A stretch of 34,648 nucleotides of DNA from Clostridiales bacterium (GCA_014799575.1 JAAVHS010000018.1:35148-69795), one strand, 5' to 3'. Positions 1-7,845 are shown, counted from the first letter of the stretch. Numbers and translations are program-made. Notes: generated by a model from the sequence alone, not told the origin.

Positions 1-1
1 T

Positions 2-77
2 TGGGGTGTCGCCAAATGGTTAAGGCACTGGACTCTGACTCCAGCACTTGAGGGTTCAAATCCTTCCACCCCAGCCA
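2..77 (+). tRNA. tRNA-Gln(CTG)
   Basis: A full cloverleaf is visible. The acceptor arms TGGGGTG (2-8) and CACCCCA (67-73) pair perfectly, with discriminator G74 and an encoded CCA at 75-77. The anticodon stem CTGGA/TCCAG encloses the loop CTCTGAC, which gives anticodon CTG. This is host DNA upstream of the prophage. It is the first tRNA in the cluster, and the 92-bp gap before the next tRNA contains a possible promoter. Confidence 0.95.
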
Positions 78-129
78 TACGGGACAGGCTAAGAAGTCGC
101 AAAAAATTTAATAATGTGTATCAAAAGAC

Positions 130-158
130 TTGATTTTTAAGTCGTAATGATATATTAT
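130..158 (+). promoter_or_regulatory. Possible sigma-A promoter for the tRNA Lys-Leu-Gly-Lys cluster
   Basis: TTGATT (130-135) and TATTAT (153-158) are separated by 17 bp, and transcription would start just upstream of tRNA-Lys(TTT) at 170. The -35 overlaps a weak hairpin, GACTT (127-131)/AAGTC (139-143). The match to consensus is moderate and this is inference from sequence only. Confidence 0.4.
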
Positions 159-169
159 AACAAAGGTTC

Positions 170-245
170 GACCCATTAGCTCAGTCGGTAGAGCACATGA
201 CTTTTAATCATGGTGTCCCGGGTTCAAATCCCGGATGGGTCACCA
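170..245 (+). tRNA. tRNA-Lys(TTT)
   Basis: The acceptor arms GACCCAT (170-176) and ATGGGTC (235-241) pair, with A242 and an encoded CCA at 243-245. The anticodon loop CTTTTAA lies between ATGA and TCAT and gives anticodon TTT. This is the major lysine tRNA of the cluster. It is distinct from the CTT isoacceptor at 440, which the prophage uses for integration. Confidence 0.95.
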
Positions 246-257
246 AATCATAAATAT

Positions 258-341
258 GCGGATGTGGCGGAATTGGCAGACGCGCTAGACTTAGGATCTA
301 GTGTCAACGACATGGGAGTTCGAGTCTCTTCATCCGCACCA
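258..341 (+). tRNA. tRNA-Leu(TAG)
   Basis: This is an 84-nt class II tRNA with a long variable arm. The acceptor arms GCGGATG (258-264) and CATCCGC (331-337) pair, and CCA is encoded at 339-341. The anticodon stem CTAGA/TCTAG encloses CTTAGGA, giving anticodon TAG. It follows tRNA-Lys(TTT) by 12 nt and is probably part of the same transcript. Confidence 0.95.
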
Positions 342-352
342 AAAGCAAAAAT

Positions 353-428
<76 letters not shown>

Positions 429-439
429 AAAATGAATAT

Positions 440-515
440 GCGCCTTTAGCTCAGTTGGTAGAGCAAATGACTCTTAATCATTGGGTCCAGAGTTCGAGTC
501 TCTGAAGGCGCACCA
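440..515 (+). tRNA. tRNA-Lys(CTT), prophage integration target (restored by phage DNA)
   Basis: The acceptor arms GCGCCTT (440-446) and AAGGCGC (505-511) pair, followed by A512 and an encoded CCA at 513-515. The anticodon loop CTCTTAA gives CTT. Everything from position 469 onwards (anticodon arm to CCA) is duplicated exactly at 31198-31244. This gene is therefore a hybrid of a chromosomal 5' half and a phage-supplied 3' half, and it appears fully functional after integration. Confidence 0.95.
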
Positions 516-520
516 AAAAG
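469..520 (+). repeat. attL core: 52-bp perfect direct repeat with 31198-31249
   Basis: The segment runs from the anticodon stem of tRNA-Lys(CTT) through its CCA end and five bases beyond. It is repeated without mismatch at 31198-31249, beside which host-type genes resume. The integrase gene lies immediately inside this end. Tyrosine integrases commonly use tRNA 3' halves as attachment cores, so this repeat is taken as attL. Confidence 0.95.
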
Positions 521-540
521 CGGTTTTTAACCGCTTTTCT
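516..540 (+). terminator. Phage-borne intrinsic terminator replacing the tRNA operon terminator
   Basis: A 10-bp perfect stem, AAAAGCGGTT (516-525) and AACCGCTTTT (529-538), with a 3-nt loop and a T-rich 3' side directly follows tRNA-Lys(CTT). All but its first bases lie inside the prophage, beyond the att core, so this terminator arrived with the phage. The original chromosomal one is probably the palindrome at 31244-31275. Read from the minus strand it could also end the integrase transcript. Confidence 0.75.
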
Positions 541-606
541 TCTAAAATCAGGCTTGTTTTGACGAATGTGTGAAGAGTTTTTAGTCAAAATGAGCCTTTT
601 TTCTTG

Positions 607-1941
607 CTATTTGGTGGTACGTTTGGTGGTACAGTCATCTAAAAAACTGTCTATTAACTGCAAGACTTCTTGATATTTTGTCCTATATGCCGTATTTTTC
701 TCGTCTTCCGTCAAATCTCCGCGCAAAAACGTGCCTTTGTCCAACTGCTCGGGGTGGGTATAGATTCGCAACGTCGTATCAATCGTCGTATGTCCGAGCC
801 ATAGCGACACGGTCTTGGGATTGATTTTCTCGACGCAAATTTGTATCGTTCCGAACGTGTGGCGTAAGTCGTGTATCTTGTGCTTGGAATAGACTTCGCG
901 GAATTTCCGCCCGACGTTGTCGTATGACAAGCCGAAGTAATCGCCGTTTTCGGTCGGCAGTGTGGACAATAGCGTTGCAACTCTATTTACGAGCGGTATG
1001 CATCTATCTGAACTTTCCGTCTTGTCTCCATGGATTGCAAGTACTTTGTTTTTCAAGTCTACGTCGCTTTTATTGATTTTGAGAGCCTCCTCGCGACGCG
1101 AACCCGTCAAGTATATAAATATAAAATAACATTTCTCGCGGTAGGAAAGCGCGTTGCTTGCGAAGAGACTTGCGAAGAAATCAACCTGCTCGTCGAAAGA
1201 AAGCGCCGTGCCTTGCTCTTGCGTGTGTTGCATTTTCTCAATAGGCGCGCACGGATTTGCTTTGATAAGCGATAGCGTAAGCGCTCTATCAAACATATTA
1301 TTGAGGAGACCCTGCACAACTTGTCTTTTACGCGTTTTTTCTATGCCATAAAGGAAACTTTCAATCTCTTGCGATTTGTACGCTGTAAGCGGTTTATCAA
1401 AGCCTTGCGCCATAATATACTTAAAGTTGCTTTCAATACCTTTCATTGTATTTTCGGCGCGGTTTTGATTGAGTTTATAAGGCAAGTAATTGTCTTTGTA
1501 GAATTCCGAGAGTAGCGGAGCAGTCTTTTTATTTTTCTTTTCTTTGTTTACCTCCTTGAATCTTTCGGTCAATTTTGTCTCGATTTCGTCTCTTGTTCTG
1601 CCATATATAGAGCCAAAATCTTTTGTACGAAGTTCTATCAGACCGTTTGCGCGTTGTCTGATAAAGCCTTTAATTTTGAGTTCAAATATCATTTCTTTAA
1701 TCTCCTTAATTAGATTGTTGGAAATGCTTTTTTGATACCCATTGCCGTCAATATTGTTTATAGTCATCAATCCGCTTTTAGTAGGATACGTCATATTGCC
1801 GAAATCAAAATCTATGTCGTCCGCCTCCATATTTCCTATTATTACGCAGATTGATTGTTTGATTGTTTTGAGTAGTTCGTCAAATGAAATGACCGCATTT
1901 GACACTTGTTCTAAATGGTGCTTTATCAAATTTCTATCCAT
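607..1941 (-). CDS. int: Tyrosine-family site-specific integrase
   Basis: A 444-aa integrase that recombines attP with the tRNA-Lys(CTT) attB and, probably with a directionality factor, reverses this. The C-terminal catalytic domain shows Arg282 (TGSRREEA), Lys307 (HGDKTES), His357 and Arg360 (HDLRH), His384 (WLGH) and the nucleophile Tyr394 (LRIYTH). Residues about 140-240 form the SAM-like core-binding domain. The first 135 residues are unusually long and probably contain the arm-binding domain. Start ATG has AGGGGG upstream. The gene ends 86 bp from attL, the usual position for an integrase. It is the last gene of the minus-strand lysogeny operon. A TATAAT-like box in the 66-bp gap upstream may give it a weak promoter of its own. 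Confidence 0.96.
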   Translation of the reverse strand: MDRNLIKHHLEQVSNAVISFDELLKTIKQSICVIIGNMEADDIDFDFGNMTYPTKSGLMTINNIDGNGYQKSISNNLIKEIKEMIFELKIKGFIRQRANGLIELRTKDFGSIYGRTRDEIETKLTERFKEVNKEKKNKKTAPLLSEFYKDNYLPYKLNQNRAENTMKGIESNFKYIMAQGFDKPLTAYKSQEIESFLYGIEKTRKRQVVQGLLNNMFDRALTLSLIKANPCAPIEKMQHTQEQGTALSFDEQVDFFASLFASNALSYREKCYFIFIYLTGSRREEALKINKSDVDLKNKVLAIHGDKTESSDRCIPLVNRVATLLSTLPTENGDYFGLSYDNVGRKFREVYSKHKIHDLRHTFGTIQICVEKINPKTVSLWLGHTTIDTTLRIYTHPEQLDKGTFLRGDLTEDEKNTAYRTKYQEVLQLIDSFLDDCTTKRTTK

Positions 1942-2007
1942 TGTAAAAATCCCCCTAAATTATAGTAGGGATATTATACATTATTATTTGGAATAGTAAA
2001 TTTGTTG

Positions 2008-2922
2008 TTATTTAGCAACGTCGGTAATTTTAATGTTGCAACCGACGTACTCTTTGCCGTCTGTGCCTCCAGTAATATCAAGGATTTTTCCACACAAAAC
2101 AAAGCCGTCGCCAAATTCGCCGAGAAAGGCGTGTGATAATTCACTTTTGACGCTACCGAGAGTCTTGCCGGTACGGTCGTTTACAATAATGCTTGCCTCG
2201 GGATATTTATCGAGTGGCGTGTGCTTGATAGTCAAGGGGTCGCCGACTTTGCTTTCCTTTATACAATCTTGTCTATCGTCGAAAGAAACGCCAACGACTT
2301 TTGTTTTTAATGGTAATTGAATTCTGCGCGGTCTATATATTGCAACTTTGATAGAGTATACGTCAGTATCGTCGTCTTGGGATATGTCGGCAACTTCAAG
2401 ATGTAACGAGCCTTGCATATCGTCGCTTACTTTCTCGGGCAAATATCCGATGTCGCCACCGTCAACCGAGCAAAGATATAAGTCTTTGTCAATACCGTAC
2501 TCAATCGCTACGTCGTCGCCTACTTTGCAGTCGATAATATTACTTTGCATTTCTTCATTGCGATTGCCGATAAGCGTTACAACAATATCGGGCGTATCCG
2601 AGAAATTAGAAAGGTCCGCGTCATAATTTAGTTTAACGCCTAGATCTGACGGGGTTGAGTCTTTCGCTATTGTATTCTTAATCTTTTCGTCTTGCTTTGT
2701 AGTGGCTTTTACTTCGAGTCGGCGCGCTTTTACTGCAAAAACAGTGACGGCAGTTGCAACCGCTAATAAAAGCAATACAATGATTGCTTGCCATAGTGGC
2801 ATATTGTCAGTGTTGTCGCCTAAGGAATTGCCGATTATAGAAGTCACTATGAAAAACAATACCCACACTGCAACCGTAATAATTATTCTTATATTTCTTT
2901 TAAGTTTATAAAACCACTTCAT
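2008..2922 (-). CDS. Membrane-anchored protein with two HIRAN-like repeats
   Basis: A 304-aa protein. Two hydrophobic helices (about residues 11-30 and 43-64) anchor it in the membrane. A charged linker follows, then two related beta-rich segments at about 111-197 and 208-299. The second has the HIRAN-like order VVGVSFDDRQ, VGDPLTIKHTPLDKYPEA and GKTLGSV. The first has a matching VGDDVAIEY and GDIGYLPEK. HIRAN domains are best known as nucleic-acid-binding modules in SWI/SNF-type proteins. The family call is by pattern only. The gene lies between repressor and integrase (23 bp and 66 bp gaps) behind AGGAGATG, so it is probably expressed in the lysogen. A superinfection-exclusion or host-modifying role is inference. 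Confidence 0.65.
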   Translation of the reverse strand: MKWFYKLKRNIRIIITVAVWVLFFIVTSIIGNSLGDNTDNMPLWQAIIVLLLLAVATAVTVFAVKARRLEVKATTKQDEKIKNTIAKDSTPSDLGVKLNYDADLSNFSDTPDIVVTLIGNRNEEMQSNIIDCKVGDDVAIEYGIDKDLYLCSVDGGDIGYLPEKVSDDMQGSLHLEVADISQDDDTDVYSIKVAIYRPRRIQLPLKTKVVGVSFDDRQDCIKESKVGDPLTIKHTPLDKYPEASIIVNDRTGKTLGSVKSELSHAFLGEFGDGFVLCGKILDITGGTDGKEYVGCNIKITDVAK

Positions 2923-2945
2923 TTGTTTTCATCTCCTAAAATATT

Positions 2946-3356
2946 TTAATATCCTAAGATAGATTGTGTATCAATACCGCGCTTTTGCAAAATACCGATT
3001 AAAAGTCCTAAACACAGCGCACGGTATTCGGCTGTCATCGCATTAAAAAGTTTTACAACGTCCATAAAGTTATTGTCTTTCAGCAAGTCAGCGTATTCGC
3101 TTGCAAATTTTTCGGAGAGGGAATTGTCGGGACGCTGTGATATTGTCGTATCTTGTGTCTCAACTTCGTGACCTAATAAATAGTCAATCGAAACGCCGAA
3201 ATAATCGGCGAGTTTTTTCAATGTATCGAAATTTGGTTCACGTTCTCCATTTTCCCATTTTAATATGGCAACGTGTGAATAGCCAAAATGATTAGCAAGT
3301 TCAGTTTGAGTAATTTTTTTCTCTTTTCTCAACATTTTAAGATTTTCAGCAAACAT
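2946..3356 (-). CDS. XRE-family phage repressor (CI-like)
   Basis: A 136-aa protein whose residues 1-62 form a classic helix-turn-helix (TQTELANHFGYSHVAILKWENGEREPNFDTLKKLADYF-type pattern), with the usual VSIDYLLG end. The C-terminal part (about 90-136) is helical and probably dimerises the protein. It lacks the LexA-like Ser/Lys peptidase domain of lambda CI, so induction by self-cleavage is not expected. The start has AAGGAGA nine bases upstream. It reads away from a Cro-like gene across an operator-rich region and heads the minus-strand lysogeny operon. It probably keeps the rightward early promoter off. Confidence 0.9.
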   Translation of the reverse strand: MFAENLKMLRKEKKITQTELANHFGYSHVAILKWENGEREPNFDTLKKLADYFGVSIDYLLGHEVETQDTTISQRPDNSLSEKFASEYADLLKDNNFMDVVKLFNAMTAEYRALCLGLLIGILQKRGIDTQSILGY

Positions 3357-3370
3357 TTTTGTATCTCCTT

Positions 3371-3390
3371 TTGTGTGAATTGTAACACAA
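3371..3390. promoter_or_regulatory. Operator-like palindrome TTGTGT-N8-ACACAA
   Basis: A 20-bp interrupted palindrome overlaps the start of the repressor transcript, between its predicted -10 and its ribosome site. It contains the first of three TGTAAC boxes found in this intergenic region. Binding here by the repressor or Cro-like protein would give autoregulation (inference). Confidence 0.5.
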
Positions 3391-3419
3391 AGTATATATA
3401 ATTAGCAATATTTATAAAA
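3391..3419 (-). promoter_or_regulatory. Possible repressor promoter (minus strand)
   Basis: On the minus strand TATACT (3396-3391) is a good -10 at the right distance from the repressor start. The -35 at 3419-3414 (TTTTAT) is poor, which could suit an activated or autoregulated maintenance promoter. This is inference from position and one good box. Confidence 0.35.
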
Positions 3420-3448
3420 GATTTTTGAAAAAATTGTAACTAAATGTA

Positions 3449-3477
3449 TTGACAATGCTATTTTACTGTGTTAGTAT
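3449..3477 (+). promoter_or_regulatory. Early rightward promoter (pR-like)
   Basis: TTGACA (3449-3454), a 17-bp spacer and TAGTAT (3472-3477) lie 56 bp before the Cro-like gene. Oppositely oriented copies of TGTAACTAA flank it, at 3435-3443 on the plus strand and 3486-3494 on the minus strand, as expected for repressor operators. The first ten bases, TTGACAATGC, also occur in the late promoter at 16400. Confidence 0.75.
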
Positions 3478-3532
3478 TGTATCAGTTAGTTACATAAATG
3501 ACACAAAAAAATAAAATTTAAGGAGATAAGCA

Positions 3533-3712
3533 GTGAAAGGACTTAAAATACAAAGAATCAAGAAAGGCGTAACGCAAGAAGCGTTAGCGAAAGCAACCGC
3601 ACTTACTGTTCGTCAAATTCGTTCTTATGAGCAAGGACAAAGAAACCCAAAACCGCAAACACTCGAATGTATCGCCAAGTACTTTGGCTGTACGATTGAC
3701 GAACTTTTATAA
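3533..3712 (+). CDS. Cro-like small XRE HTH protein
   Basis: A 59-aa protein starting at GTG (3533) behind AAGGAGA. It is almost entirely a helix-turn-helix: KGVTQEALAKATALTVRQIRSYE-type helices 2 and 3, then NPKPQTLECIAKYFGCTIDELL as helices 4 and 5. It is the first gene of the rightward operon, divergent from the CI-like repressor, which is the standard place for Cro. It likely competes for the same operators and shuts the repressor gene off during lytic growth. It ends 14 bp before the next gene. Confidence 0.85.
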   Translation: MKGLKIQRIKKGVTQEALAKATALTVRQIRSYEQGQRNPKPQTLECIAKYFGCTIDELL

Positions 3713-3726
3713 ATAGGAGGGATTTA

Positions 3727-3957
3727 ATGAATAAACAAAGACGGCAGGTAATTGATAAATTGATTGAACAAGTTGAAGAACTCAAATGTGGTATTCAAGA
3801 AGTATTAGACGAAGAAGACGAGTATAGAGAAAATATACCCGAAAGCATGACGGTCAAACAAGAGATTGCAGATTCTGCTTGTGAAAACCTTGATAACGCA
3901 ATAAGTAGTCTTGATGAAGTAGAAGAATATTTGCAGTCAGCACGAGACGGAGAATAG
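3727..3957 (+). CDS. Small acidic early protein, unknown function
   Basis: A 76-aa, strongly acidic, helix-rich protein starting at ATG behind AGGAGG. The sequence is dominated by Glu/Asp-rich heptad-like stretches (KLIEQVEELK, LDNAISSLDEVEEYLQ), suggesting a small helical bundle or coiled coil. I recognise no domain. It is the second gene of the early operon, 14 bp after the Cro-like gene and 12 bp before the next. Proteins of this size and position are common in temperate Firmicutes phages, but the role cannot be told from sequence. Confidence 0.75.
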   Translation: MNKQRRQVIDKLIEQVEELKCGIQEVLDEEDEYRENIPESMTVKQEIADSACENLDNAISSLDEVEEYLQSARDGE

Positions 3958-3969
3958 AGGAGGACAAAG

Positions 3970-4377
3970 ATGACAATCAACCAACCAACCTTAAAATCAT
4001 TTTTTGCCACTAATACACCCGACAAGATGTTTATCAATGGAAATGAAGTACCGCAACAATATATGCAATTCGCTATGCGTGTAATTGCTCGTTGTCCGCT
4101 TGCGGTCAAGTCCATTGTAAAGGTCCGTCGCAGTAGCAGAGCAGTCAAAGTTTGTATATCAACATACACTTCGGAAGAAGTAAGAGACTTTTCTATTAAA
4201 AGTTATAAAGTTACACGACAATGCCAAATGACGGATTTGCTTGTTTTTATGATTACGGATAGAATGGTCGAAGCGTTAAGACAAATTGCCGATGCACTTA
4301 ATTCAATAGCGAGAGCATTTTCAATTTTGTTGCCAAAGAGTGACGACACCGAAGAAGACAACGGAGGCAAACAATGA
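3970..4377 (+). CDS. Early protein, unknown function
   Basis: A 135-aa protein behind GAGGAGG. The N-terminal two thirds is mixed alpha/beta with several Cys (positions near 40, 65 and 90) and basic patches (KVRRSSRAVK). The C-terminal part (about 100-122) is an amphipathic helix (MVEALRQIADALNSIARAF) followed by an acidic tail. I recognise no family. Its stop overlaps the start of the C5 methyltransferase (ATGA), so the two are translationally coupled. That makes it a candidate accessory factor for the modification genes, by context only. Confidence 0.7.
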   Translation: MTINQPTLKSFFATNTPDKMFINGNEVPQQYMQFAMRVIARCPLAVKSIVKVRRSSRAVKVCISTYTSEEVRDFSIKSYKVTRQCQMTDLLVFMITDRMVEALRQIADALNSIARAFSILLPKSDDTEEDNGGKQ

Positions 4378-6236
4378 AAGGCTATCAAGATAATTTGTTA
4401 AAAGGACTTATCGTTGACAACTTCGCAGGCGGAGGCGGAGCAAGTGTCGGTATCGAACTTGCGGTCGGCAGACCCGTCGACATCGCAATCAATCACGACG
4501 CGGACGCAATCGCAATGCACAAAGTCAACCACCCATACACGACACACTATCAAGAAGACGTTTTCGCAATCGACCCTGTAAAGGTTACGGGCGGTCGTCC
4601 CGTTGATATTGCTTGGTTTTCGCCCGACTGCAAACACTTTTCAAAAGCGAAAGGCGGAAAACCCGTCGAGAAGAAAATACGCGGTCTTTCTTGGGTAATT
4701 CTCAAATGGGCGATGTCAAGCGTCGCGCCGACGTGCATTTTTATGGAAAACGTCGAAGAGATTCAGACATGGGGTCCGCTCGTCGAGAATAACGGCAAAA
4801 TGTATCCCGACCCAAAGAGAAAGGGCGAGACGTTCAAAGGATTTATTGCAATGCTTACAAAGGGAATAAACGCCGACCACCCTGCATTTGCGGAGGCTTG
4901 CGAGTTTTTGCATATTGACCCGTCGAGCGAAGACGGCAGAAAACTTGCAAACGGACTCGGATACAAAGTTGATTGTAAAGTATTGAAAGCGTGTGACTAT
5001 GATACGCCAACACTTCGCAAGAGATTTTATCTCATAGCAAGGAACGACGGACAACCTATTGTATTTCCAAAGCCTACAAATGGCAAAGGCTTAAAACCTT
5101 ATAGGACCGCGTCCGAGTGTATTGATATGACAATACCATGTCCGTCAATATTCGGGCGCAAAAAGGAACTTGCTATCAATACGCAACGCCGTATTGCTCG
5201 CGGACTTGACAAGTTCGTTATCAAGAACCCAAAGCCGTTCATAATGCAAGTAAATTTTGAAAACGTACCGCAAGACATAGATAAGCCGATGAGTACGCAG
5301 ACGGCAGTCAATAAGCATTATTTAGGCATTCCAAAGATAGAGCCGTACATAATGAGTAACAACACGGGCAACGTGCCAAAGAGCGTATCAGATTCAACCC
5401 CGACGGTTACAACGGGCAATAGAAATTTTCTTTGTGAGGCGTTTATTACAAAATATTTTGGCGGCGAAAAACAAAGCGGAGCAGACTTGAACTCGTCAAA
5501 GCCAACCGTTACGGGCATAGACCATAACGCGCTAGTCGCAGTCAATTTGTCTTCGAGACACGGCGACGGCAAGGACGGCAGGGGAAGTAAAGTAGATGAA
5601 CCTACGCCGACGCATACCGCCACAAATCACGAACACCTTATCGCTACAAATATCGTGCATTATTACGGCGGAGAGGACCACGCAAGCAAAACGGACGACA
5701 AATTGCCGACCATTACGACGTTGCCGAGACATTACCTAGTGGCGAGCCACATGGTGGTGTTAAGGAACAATATGGACTGCAAGTCAATGAAAGAGCCTAT
5801 ACCTACGATTACGGCGCACGGTGGACACTTGGCGCAAATAGCCGTTTATCTTGAAAAGATTATAGACGGCAGTCAAGACTTAGGACATTGGGCGGAAATA
5901 CGCAAGTTGCTCAACGACTACGCAGGATATAACATCGCAGACGACGAAATTCTTATTATCGAAATCAACGGAGTGCAACATTTTATATCTGACGTCGGTA
6001 TGCGTATGCTTGAACCCGAAGAGTTGAAGTTGGCGCAAGGTTGCCCGAAAGATTATATCATCGACATTGAGTCACATATCGGCAAGCCGTATAGCAAAGC
6101 AAAGCAGATTGCAAGACTAGGCAATATGGTTTGTCCGCCTGTTGCAACCGCTCTTGTTCGAGCGAATTGCCCACAGTTGGCGTATGGACGTCCGCTGAAA
6201 ACGGTTGCCGAATTAGAGTCGGCAATGTGCGTTTAG
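4374..6236 (+). CDS. C5-cytosine-specific DNA methyltransferase
   Basis: A 620-aa Dcm-type enzyme that methylates cytosine at C5 in DNA using S-adenosylmethionine, probably to protect phage DNA from restriction. Motif I is FAGGGGASVG (17-26). Motif IV is SPDCKHFS with catalytic Cys86, where PDC replaces the usual PPC. Motif VI is MENVEE (124-129), motif VIII is near RKRFYLIAR (215-223), and motif X is GNMVCPPVATAL (583-594). Between 305 and 490, where the target-recognition domain belongs, six degenerate repeats of about 33-38 residues carry a PTxTxxxxHxLxA-like core. It is larger than typical solitary Dcm enzymes (350-450 aa). There is no restriction endonuclease beside it, so this is an orphan methylase. 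Confidence 0.93.
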   Translation: MKGYQDNLLKGLIVDNFAGGGGASVGIELAVGRPVDIAINHDADAIAMHKVNHPYTTHYQEDVFAIDPVKVTGGRPVDIAWFSPDCKHFSKAKGGKPVEKKIRGLSWVILKWAMSSVAPTCIFMENVEEIQTWGPLVENNGKMYPDPKRKGETFKGFIAMLTKGINADHPAFAEACEFLHIDPSSEDGRKLANGLGYKVDCKVLKACDYDTPTLRKRFYLIARNDGQPIVFPKPTNGKGLKPYRTASECIDMTIPCPSIFGRKKELAINTQRRIARGLDKFVIKNPKPFIMQVNFENVPQDIDKPMSTQTAVNKHYLGIPKIEPYIMSNNTGNVPKSVSDSTPTVTTGNRNFLCEAFITKYFGGEKQSGADLNSSKPTVTGIDHNALVAVNLSSRHGDGKDGRGSKVDEPTPTHTATNHEHLIATNIVHYYGGEDHASKTDDKLPTITTLPRHYLVASHMVVLRNNMDCKSMKEPIPTITAHGGHLAQIAVYLEKIIDGSQDLGHWAEIRKLLNDYAGYNIADDEILIIEINGVQHFISDVGMRMLEPEELKLAQGCPKDYIIDIESHIGKPYSKAKQIARLGNMVCPPVATALVRANCPQLAYGRPLKTVAELESAMCV

Positions 6237-6247
6237 GAGGGGAGCAA

Positions 6248-7291
6248 ATGCCGAGTAAAGAAGAATTGAAATACTTGCAATCGCTACCGCTTGACATAAA
6301 GATAGCAAAGACTAAGCAACGTATCCGCGAGTGGGTAAATCGCTACGGAGTAGACGGCGTGTATGTGTCGTTCAGCGGTGGCAAAGATAGTACGGTCCTT
6401 TTACATATTGTTAGAGAGATGTATCCCGACGTCGAGGCAGTATTTGTAAATACGGGACTTGAATATCCCGAAATACAAAGATTTGTAAAGTCGTTTGACA
6501 ACGTGACTATACTACGCCCGAAAATGCGTTTTGACGAAGTGATAAGAAAATACGGCTATCCATTTATAAGCAAGGAAGTGAGTCAATGTATCAAAGAGGG
6601 CAAATCATCTTTGCGGCGCGGAAGTAATTCGGTAAAACTTAGTAAATTGCTTTATGGCTTGCAGACCGAGAACGGCGGAAAATCAATTTTTGACCATACG
6701 AAATACAAACCGCTTTTATACGTTGATTTTAATATAAGCGATGTTTGTTGCAAGGTAATGAAAAAGAGTCCTGTACGCAATTATGCGAAAGTAAGTAGCA
6801 AAGTAGCAATAACCGCTCAGACGGCAGAAGAGAGTTTTTTACGTCGACAAAATTGGTTACGACACGGTTGCAACGCATTTGAAAGCAAATATCCTGTCAG
6901 CAATCCAATGAGTTTTTGGGTAGAGCAAGATATTTTGCAATACATAAAGCAGAACAAAGTACCGATAGCAAGCGTATACGGCGATATTGTATACGGCGAT
7001 AAATACGGCGCACAATACGAAAATTTGATTTGCGATTGTAACGGCAAACTTTGTACTACGGGGTGCGAAAGGACGGGTTGTATATTCTGCGGATTTGGCG
7101 CACACCTTGACAAAGGCGAAAGCCGTTTTGAGAGATTAAAGCGGACACACCCAAAGCAATATGCCTATTGTATGGGCGGTGGTGCTTATGATACCGACGG
7201 ACTTTGGAAACCGACCAAAGACGGCTTGGGTATGGCTCATTGTATAGACGAGTTAAACAAAATCTACGGCAAAGACTTTATTAAATATTAG
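6248..7291 (+). CDS. Phosphoadenosine phosphosulfate reductase-family protein (PP-loop ATPase fold)
   Basis: A 347-aa protein. The start at 6248 is chosen because AGGAGGGG precedes it and it follows the methylase stop closely. The PP-loop SGGKDS (43-48) binds ATP or a similar nucleotide. FVNTGLEYPE and a DVCCKVMKKSP motif (164-175) match the PAPS-reductase family. The C-terminal region carries a Cys cluster (C262, C264, C269, C273, C278, C281) that could hold zinc or an iron-sulfur cluster. Phage members are common, but their substrate is not settled. Relatives include DndC-type DNA-sulfur enzymes. Here it sits between a C5 methylase and an Nmad1-like gene, so a role in nucleic-acid modification is plausible but inferred. 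True sulfate assimilation is unlikely because no partner genes are present. Confidence 0.88.
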   Translation: MPSKEELKYLQSLPLDIKIAKTKQRIREWVNRYGVDGVYVSFSGGKDSTVLLHIVREMYPDVEAVFVNTGLEYPEIQRFVKSFDNVTILRPKMRFDEVIRKYGYPFISKEVSQCIKEGKSSLRRGSNSVKLSKLLYGLQTENGGKSIFDHTKYKPLLYVDFNISDVCCKVMKKSPVRNYAKVSSKVAITAQTAEESFLRRQNWLRHGCNAFESKYPVSNPMSFWVEQDILQYIKQNKVPIASVYGDIVYGDKYGAQYENLICDCNGKLCTTGCERTGCIFCGFGAHLDKGESRFERLKRTHPKQYAYCMGGGAYDTDGLWKPTKDGLGMAHCIDELNKIYGKDFIKY

Positions 7292-7302
7292 GAGGCGGAA
7301 GA

Positions 7303-7845
7303 ATGAGCGATTATAAGAGAATGACGGAAAGAGACGAATTCGGAAACGCAGATATCATAGGTGTCGATAGTTGTGTTTTACAAGGCGATTTACCATTTGA
7401 GGAGTTAAATAGAGTAACAAATGCGCTTAATAGATTTGCAACTCTTGAAGAGATGATTATTAGCGGTAAGTTAGTGGAATTACCCGAGACAAAACAAGCG
7501 GGCAAAATTTATTACGTTTGCGACCGAAAAGCGTGCGTGCAATGCAATCCCGATTGTAACCATACATGCAAGATTGCACACGCAAAAAACTTTACGCCTG
7601 CGGACATCAACGGCAATTTCCCCAACGAGGTAGGATACAACGGAGCGCCGGCTATATTTATGGAACGTAAAGTAAACGATGATAGCAAGCAAGCGCAAAG
7701 AGAAGTGTTGGAGGAGTTGAAAGAGCGTATTTGTGGAGGCATATTTGAAGACGAAGATATATATGTCGAAAACAAATGGTATATGAAAAAAGAATTTATC
7801 AAAGAGATGATTGACGAACTCGTCAAGGAGGTATGCGGAGAATGA
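7303..7845 (+). CDS. Phage protein with Cys/His zinc-knuckle, unknown function
   Basis: A 180-aa protein behind AGGAGGCGG. Residues 1-62 (MSDYKRMTERDEFG ... MIISGKLVELP) resemble the start of the next gene product, giving a shared N-terminal module. A dense metal-binding cluster follows: C73, C78, C81, C85, H87, C89, H93 in the context YVCDRKACVQCNPDCNHTC. The C-terminus is helical (KKEFIKEMIDELVKE). Similar zinc-knuckle proteins occur in clostridial phage early regions, without assigned function. The stop overlaps the next start (ATGA). Confidence 0.75.
   Translation: MSDYKRMTERDEFGNADIIGVDSCVLQGDLPFEELNRVTNALNRFATLEEMIISGKLVELPETKQAGKIYYVCDRKACVQCNPDCNHTCKIAHAKNFTPADINGNFPNEVGYNGAPAIFMERKVNDDSKQAQREVLEELKERICGGIFEDEDIYVENKWYMKKEFIKEMIDELVKEVCGE

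Noticed and set aside
6248-7291. Sulfate assimilation enzyme
   Set aside because: The PAPS-reductase family call holds, but no thioredoxin, sulfurylase or kinase partner is present, and the phage context favours nucleic-acid modification.
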